From JBBRBB01 sp963830175 (GTDB taxonomy: Bacteria; Bacteroidota; Bacteroidia; Chitinophagales; Chitinophagaceae), in NCBI GenBank assembly GCA_963830175.1, contig CAWHKV010000002.1:434001-498000 (forward strand): DNA of 64,000 nt. Direction: 5' to 3'. The notes beneath the pieces were generated by a model. That model was given only the letters and a program-made list of their open reading frames with translations, searched no databases and was not told where the DNA came from. Numbering within the stretch: the stretch's first letter is position 1; every line of letters begins with the position of its first letter. Shown here piece after piece: positions 59,878 through 64,000 of this stretch. The position numbers were made by a program, and so were the translations under genes.

Positions 59878-60357
59878 ATGAAAATTACCGCACAGGAAGA
59901 ATATGGTTTAAGAATCTTGCTACGTATTGCAAAGTGCGTGGATGAGGAAGGTATGAGTATTCCTCAGCTTGCCGAAGCGGAGGGCTTAACCCAGCACTAT
60001 GTTGCTAAGTTAACCCGTGTGCTGCGCATGTCTTCTTTCATAAACAGCACGCCAGGTCAAAAGGGTGGTTATGTGCTGGCTAAACCCATGGAAGAAATTA
60101 ATGTAAACCACGTTTTAAAAACCCTCGGCGGCGCTTTATTTAATAGTGAATTTTGTAATTCTCATTTTGGCTCTGTAAATTTTTGTACTAATTCAGTTGA
60201 CTGTTCAGCGCGTTCACTTTGGAAAATGATACAATTTTCAGTAGATAGTTTATTAGACCGCATAAGTCTTGCAGACCTTGCAGGCAAGGAAGAAGACTCA
60301 TCAGTAAAATTGAAAAAAGTATTGGAAAAGCATCCTGTTAAGATAACGCATGAATAA
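59878..60357 (+). CDS. Rrf2-family regulator with three Cys (IscR/SufR-like)
   Basis: A 159-residue winged-helix regulator. The DNA-binding domain covers about residues 1-80 (MKITAQEEYGLRILLRIAKC, QHYVAKLTRVLRMSSFI, GGYVLAKPMEEI). Three Cys (93, 103 and 109) in FCNSHFG...FCTNSVDCSAR are the likely cluster ligands, spaced 10 and 6. It probably senses Fe-S status and controls suf expression. It ends the operon with a 60-base gap, rather than heading it as in E. coli isc. It has a strong terminator. Confidence 0.9.
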   Translation: MKITAQEEYGLRILLRIAKCVDEEGMSIPQLAEAEGLTQHYVAKLTRVLRMSSFINSTPGQKGGYVLAKPMEEINVNHVLKTLGGALFNSEFCNSHFGSVNFCTNSVDCSARSLWKMIQFSVDSLLDRISLADLAGKEEDSSVKLKKVLEKHPVKITHE

Positions 60358-60376
60358 TTTTTTATAGTTTATTTAT

Positions 60377-60404
60377 AAAGGTGTTGATTTCAACACCTTT
60401 TTTT
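60377..60404 (+). terminator. Terminator of the suf operon region
   Basis: An 11-bp stem AAAGGTGTTGA / TCAACACCTTT with a 2-base loop, followed by seven Ts, 20 bases after the Rrf2 stop. Confidence 0.9.
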
Positions 60405-60500
60405 ATGCGCAATGATTTTACAATAATAATGACCTGCATCTTTTCAATTGTTTTAGAAAAAAAACTAATTACGCTTATCTTTCAATTTCAATGGTAGCTT

Positions 60501-61562
60501 ATGTTTTCTAAAATTTTAATTTATGTTCTTTCCATTTTCTTTATTATAGTAACAACCTTGCCTTCCGTACGCAGCGATTACTGGACCTTTAGAATACTTG
60601 AATACCCACGGCTACAAAAATTAATTTTAGGAGTCCTGGCACTAATTATTTTGCTTGTGAATAAAGCAGTATTAGATGATGGGTTCTGGTGGTTAACTGT
60701 TCCAGTTTTTGCAGGGGTTATTTTTTTGTTGGTTAAGATTATTCCATATACCATTTTCGGAAAGAAGGAAATGATAAAAGCAGTTGATGCCTCAACCAAA
60801 ACAAGCCTTAAAATATTTACGGCGAATGTGCTGCAAACAAACAACGAATTTGAAAAACTGTATGCACAGATTAAAGAAAAAGATCCTGATATTATTTTTT
60901 TAGTTGAAACTGATAAAAAGTGGCAGGCAGCTATGGAAAAGCTGAAGAAAAATTATCCCTATTATTTAGAACACCCACTGGATAACACGTATGGTTTATT
61001 ATTTTTTTCGAGGTTAGAAGTTGAAGAAAAAAAGGTTAGATTTTGGGTAGAAGATGAAATTCCATCAATAGACGCCACAGTGCTTTTAAAAAATGGAACA
61101 CCTGTTAAACTCTATGGCCTGCATCCCAAGCCTCCCGTTCCAAAAGAATCTATGTATTCTACTGCCAAGGATAAAGAGTTAATGAAAGTGGCATTAAAAA
61201 TTGAACATTTTGAAGATCCCTGTATTGTTATGGGCGATCTTAATGATGTTGCATGGAGCCATGTAACCATGTTATTTAGAAAGGTGAGCAGTTTACTTGA
61301 TCCCCGTCGGGGTCGTGGATTTTACAGCACCTTTTCTGCTAATAATCAGCTTATGCGTTTTCCGCTGGATTACATTTTTTGCTCCAACCATTTTGCCCTG
61401 GTTTCCATGCGTCGAATGCCGCATTTCGGATCAGATCATTTCGGCATGTTTATTCATCTCAACTACAGTCCCCGCATTAAAGCCGTACAGGAAAAACCGG
61501 AAGCAGATACTGAAGAGAAAGAAGAAGCGCTTAATAAAGCAAGCAAAACTGTGGAGGAATAA
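60501..61562 (+). CDS. Membrane-anchored endonuclease/exonuclease/phosphatase family protein
   Basis: A 353-residue protein with two or three N-terminal spans (about 4-22, 38-55 and 63-85), then an EEP domain facing the periplasm or outside. It has TANVLQTNNEF, IIFLVETDKKW, YGLHPKPPVP, VMGDLNDVAWS and the catalytic SDHFGMFIHL Asp-His. Acts on phosphodiester or phosphoester bonds; substrate unknown. The last 35 residues are a Glu/Lys-rich tail. It converges on the glycosidase gene with a 3-base gap. Confidence 0.9.
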   Translation: MFSKILIYVLSIFFIIVTTLPSVRSDYWTFRILEYPRLQKLILGVLALIILLVNKAVLDDGFWWLTVPVFAGVIFLLVKIIPYTIFGKKEMIKAVDASTKTSLKIFTANVLQTNNEFEKLYAQIKEKDPDIIFLVETDKKWQAAMEKLKKNYPYYLEHPLDNTYGLLFFSRLEVEEKKVRFWVEDEIPSIDATVLLKNGTPVKLYGLHPKPPVPKESMYSTAKDKELMKVALKIEHFEDPCIVMGDLNDVAWSHVTMLFRKVSSLLDPRRGRGFYSTFSANNQLMRFPLDYIFCSNHFALVSMRRMPHFGSDHFGMFIHLNYSPRIKAVQEKPEADTEEKEEALNKASKTVEE

Positions 61563-61565
61563 TTA

Positions 61566-62660
61566 TTATTGGTACCAGTTTTTGATAACTTCTTCAGCTG
61601 ACCTTCCCTGGGGCGTAAAATCAATTTCCTGTTTATTATGGTGGCGCGGTTTATCAATATACCACTTCCATAAATAACCACCGGCAAACCATTTTTCAGT
61701 TGCAAAGGTTTCAAATAACGCCTGTATTCCATTGCTCTGGGCAGCATCATTTTTATTACCCTCATTTTCTTTCCAGGGTTCCGCAGCCGCATAATCAACA
61801 TTTCTGTAACCGTATTCCGTAAATAAAATTTTCTTTTCACTTTTATCACTTAATTTTTTCAGGTCTCCTGAAAATTTCTTCCATCCATTTTTATAATCAT
61901 TCACCGACGGGGTTTTATTAGTTGATAAAGGGAAGTATGCATCTATACCTATATAATCCATCTTGCTCCAGTAAGAAAAATATTTGTAGTCATCCCAATT
62001 TGCGGCGTAGGTAATTTTACCGTGATAAACCTTTTTTACAGAATCAATAAGTGCGCTCCAGAAAGCGGGTCGTTCTTTTATAGCGGTACCCATTTCTGTG
62101 GCAAAGCAAAAAATTTCAGCCTTCATAGAATCGGCCAGGTATGCAAAGTGCATCACGTAATCAGTATAACTTTTTTCCCAGATTACCCATTCTGAATTGG
62201 AACCTAATTTGAAATTGCCTGTATATTCTCCATGTGCAATCCATAAGTGTGGTTTAAGCATTACTGTAAATCCATTTTCATGTGCAAGGGAGATTGAACC
62301 AATAACACCTGCATCGCTTTCTCCCCACCATTGCCCGGAATGATTGTACTGAATTACGGGATTTTCCGGTGAACAAAAAGCGTATGGCATAACTGCAATA
62401 CTGTTTGCATAAACGTTTGTCAATGGTTTGAGATCCTGCTTTTGTAATTCATTCACAGGTGCAACCATGCTTATGCCTTTAATAGGAAAATTATGCTGAG
62501 GGGTTTGGCCATAAACTGAAACTGCCTCATGATTACTGCAGCTCAAAAACAAAATAACAATTGAGATCTGGGTAATACATTTAGAAATTGAATTATTCAA
62601 AAGGTTGTGGTTCAATAATAAATTAAGATTTGGCCTATTATTTGAATGGTCTTTTCTCAA
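61566..62660 (-). CDS. Glycoside hydrolase-like lipoprotein (TIM barrel, GH113-like)
   Basis: A 364-residue exported protein. The frame has no ATG before the mature part; the start is a TTG, either at 62660 or, giving a cleaner signal peptide, at 62600 (LNNSISKCITQIS...). The lipobox is FLSC (Cys41 in the long form). The mature part is a TIM barrel: KGISMVAPVNE, VMLKPHLWIAHGEY, IFCFATEMG with a candidate acid/base Glu, MDYIGIDAYFPLS, and ILFTEYGYRNVDYAAAEP with a candidate nucleophile Glu, then FAGGYLWKWYID. This fits the GH113-type endo-beta-mannanase layout and related Bacteroidota proteins. No mannan-utilisation neighbours are present, so the substrate remains open. Confidence 0.8.
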   Translation of the reverse strand: MRKDHSNNRPNLNLLLNHNLLNNSISKCITQISIVILFLSCSNHEAVSVYGQTPQHNFPIKGISMVAPVNELQKQDLKPLTNVYANSIAVMPYAFCSPENPVIQYNHSGQWWGESDAGVIGSISLAHENGFTVMLKPHLWIAHGEYTGNFKLGSNSEWVIWEKSYTDYVMHFAYLADSMKAEIFCFATEMGTAIKERPAFWSALIDSVKKVYHGKITYAANWDDYKYFSYWSKMDYIGIDAYFPLSTNKTPSVNDYKNGWKKFSGDLKKLSDKSEKKILFTEYGYRNVDYAAAEPWKENEGNKNDAAQSNGIQALFETFATEKWFAGGYLWKWYIDKPRHHNKQEIDFTPQGRSAEEVIKNWYQ

Positions 62661-62818
62661 AAGAGAATCGAGTTAAGTTTTAAATGTAATCAAATTTTAA
62701 AGGCCTGTGGAAAACGAAATGATTAAACAAGTAAAAATCAATTGAAATTTGAACCTTAATCTTTATTATTTATAATCTTTTATCATCAATCCTTAATTAT
62801 TTATTTAAAAATTAAACA

Positions 62819-63442
62819 ATGAAAAAATCAATGTTGGTTTTAACTGCTATGCTTCTGAGTAGTTATATTTTTTCCCAGAACACAGCATTCGGGTTAAAAG
62901 CCGGGGTAAACTTTTCTAACATTTGGGTAGAAAAAAATGATTTTGATTTAAAAAGCTCCGATTACAAAACGGGCTTTTATGCAGGTGGTCTTGCACATAT
63001 TCATGTTTCGGAGAAGTTTGCTATACAACCTGAATTATTTTATTCTACACAGGGTGGAAAATCTAAAGGCAATGGGTATACATATACTACCAAACTTAAT
63101 TATATTAATCTTCCAGTGTTGGCGCAATTAATGTTCGGGGAAGGATTTCGTATTGAAGCAGGCCCACAGGTAGGTTTTTTAGTTAGTGCCAAAGATAAAT
63201 TTGAGTCTGAAGAATCAGATATCAAGGATAACTATAAAGGAATCGATATCTCATTTCCTATTGGTTTAGGATACCTGATGAGCTCAGGTTTGGGATTAGA
63301 TGCACGATGGGTACCAGGACTTACTGATATAAATAAAAAGTCCTCAGAGTCAAATCTTGGTGTTGCCAATAATGTTTTCCAGGTTGGGTTATTTTATCAA
63401 TTTCCGATGAAACATCATGTTGGTCATGATGATCACAAATAA
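62819..63442 (+). CDS. Outer-membrane beta-barrel (porin/PorT-like) protein
   Basis: A 207-residue outer-membrane protein. Signal peptide residues 1-19 (ends IFSQ). The barrel begins FGLKAGVNFSNIWVEK and has typical GFYAGGLAHIHVSEKFAIQPELFYSTQGGKSKG and the final strand VGLFYQFPM. This is the PF13568-type fold; PorT itself is longer. It has no sorting domain. It ends in a His/Asp-rich tail (KHHVGHDDHK) that could bind metal. Strong terminator follows. Confidence 0.9.
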   Translation: MKKSMLVLTAMLLSSYIFSQNTAFGLKAGVNFSNIWVEKNDFDLKSSDYKTGFYAGGLAHIHVSEKFAIQPELFYSTQGGKSKGNGYTYTTKLNYINLPVLAQLMFGEGFRIEAGPQVGFLVSAKDKFESEESDIKDNYKGIDISFPIGLGYLMSSGLGLDARWVPGLTDINKKSSESNLGVANNVFQVGLFYQFPMKHHVGHDDHK

Positions 63443-63464
63443 ATTTTAAATATTTTTTTGGAAG

Positions 63465-63489
63465 AGGCTGCCAATGGCAGCCTTTTTTT
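63465..63489 (+). terminator. Terminator of the outer-membrane barrel gene
   Basis: Stem AGGCTGCC / GGCAGCCT with AAT loop and a following T-run. The stop of the convergent dapA begins in the T-run. Confidence 0.86.
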
Positions 63490-64000
63490 ATTTCTTTTCA
63501 AAGTTTTTCAAATAACTTTTAACCTGCTTATGCAGGTTTTCACTGAGCGGAACTACAGGTAAGCGAAGATTATTTTGTAGTAAACCAGCCTCATGCATAA
63601 AGGCTTTAACGCCTGCCGGGTTATTTTCAGCAAACATTAGTTCGTAAGCTTCCATCAATTCATCATTCAATTTTTTCGCAGCCGAAAAATCACCTTTTAA
63701 TGCTAGCTGAACCATACCAGAAAATTTTGAAGGAAATGCATTGGCAGCAACGCTTATTACTCCATCCATACCACAGGCAATTTGTGGAAGCACCAATTGA
63801 TCATCTCCGCTAACAACCAAAAAGTCTGCATGACGGTGTTTTAATATTTTCATGCACTGCAGCATGTCGCCACTCGCTTCCTTAATACCAGCAATGTTTT
63901 CTACTTCTGAAGCAAGTTGCAATGTTGTTGATGCTTCAATATTGCGGGCAGTTCTGCCTGGAACATTGTAAAGAATAATTGGTTTTGGAGATGCTTTGGC
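63488..64000 (-). CDS. dapA: 4-hydroxy-tetrahydrodipicolinate synthase, C-terminal part
   Basis: DapA condenses pyruvate and aspartate semialdehyde in lysine and diaminopimelate synthesis. The frame runs off the right edge, leaving about 170 C-terminal residues. They include ILYNVPGRTARNIEA, the Schiff-base Lys in IAGIKEASGDMLQC, VVSGDDQLVLPQIACGMDGVISVAANAFP and the end LRLPVVPLSE. The catalytic Tyr lies in the YNVPGR motif. The N-terminal half is outside the window. Confidence 0.95.
   Translation of the reverse strand, partial: AKASPKPIILYNVPGRTARNIEASTTLQLASEVENIAGIKEASGDMLQCMKILKHRHADFLVVSGDDQLVLPQIACGMDGVISVAANAFPSKFSGMVQLALKGDFSAAKKLNDELMEAYELMFAENNPAGVKAFMHEAGLLQNNLRLPVVPLSENLHKQVKSYLKNFEKK

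Overview
The window comes from an AT-rich member of the Bacteroidota, most likely family Chitinophagaceae or a close relative. The evidence is: several secreted proteins with type IX secretion system (T9SS) C-terminal sorting domains, SprB-type and PPC repeat proteins, a LytS/LytTR two-component pair, promoter-like TAnnTTTG boxes, an almost complete lack of Shine-Dalgarno sequences, and the futalosine route to menaquinone. It is chromosomal and mostly housekeeping. I see no phage, insertion sequence, CRISPR array, tRNA or rRNA.

Layout. 1-3.6 kb: mqnD (partial) and mqnB on the minus strand, divergent from two tandem 6-pyruvoyl-tetrahydropterin synthase paralogs, folE and fabD. 3.6-6 kb: a small heat shock protein with an unusual upstream repeat, then a LytTR regulator and LytS-type kinase. 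6-17.7 kb: a cell-surface block with two tandem PPC-domain T9SS cargo proteins, a peptidoglycan-binding-domain protein, a tail-fibre/S74-chaperone T9SS protein and an eight-repeat SprB-like protein. 17.9-21 kb: thrS, infC and a YjbR-like protein. 21-31.4 kb: mixed metabolism and envelope genes (fatty acid hydroxylase, Gfo/Idh oxidoreductase, DUF547 lipoprotein, acyltransferase, VOC protein, GT2, OmpA lipoprotein, GMC oxidoreductase). 31.5-38.2 kb: lepA, then a probable operon of GlmU-like nucleotidyltransferase, tpiA, flippase and GT4 glycosyltransferase. 38.3-48.6 kb: serine hydrolase, nnr, YkgJ-like protein, gcvP, a beta-ketoacyl synthase/ACP pair, HPF-like protein, desaturase and YtxH protein. 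48.7-53.4 kb: dnaK, an esterase and a sulfatase-like lipoprotein that lacks the formylglycine precursor residue. 53.6-60.4 kb: a compact sufBCDSE operon continuing into a MIP18-family gene, a bacilliredoxin and an Rrf2 regulator with three cysteines. 60.5-64 kb: an endonuclease/exonuclease/phosphatase protein, a glycosidase-like lipoprotein, an outer-membrane barrel protein and the C-terminal part of dapA.

The most notable point is that four otherwise full-length genes are broken by a single event each: one-base frameshifts in the second PPC gene, the GMC oxidoreductase and nnr, and an in-frame TAG in the GlmU-like gene. Both halves of each keep family sequence, so either the assembly has residual errors or these are very recent mutations. 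No clearly new multi-gene system is evident. The best candidates for something unusual are the sulfatase homolog with Gly at the catalytic position, the duplicated PTPS next to folE, the alternating A/B repeat architecture of the SprB-like protein and the triple GAAAAAATTTC element upstream of hsp20.
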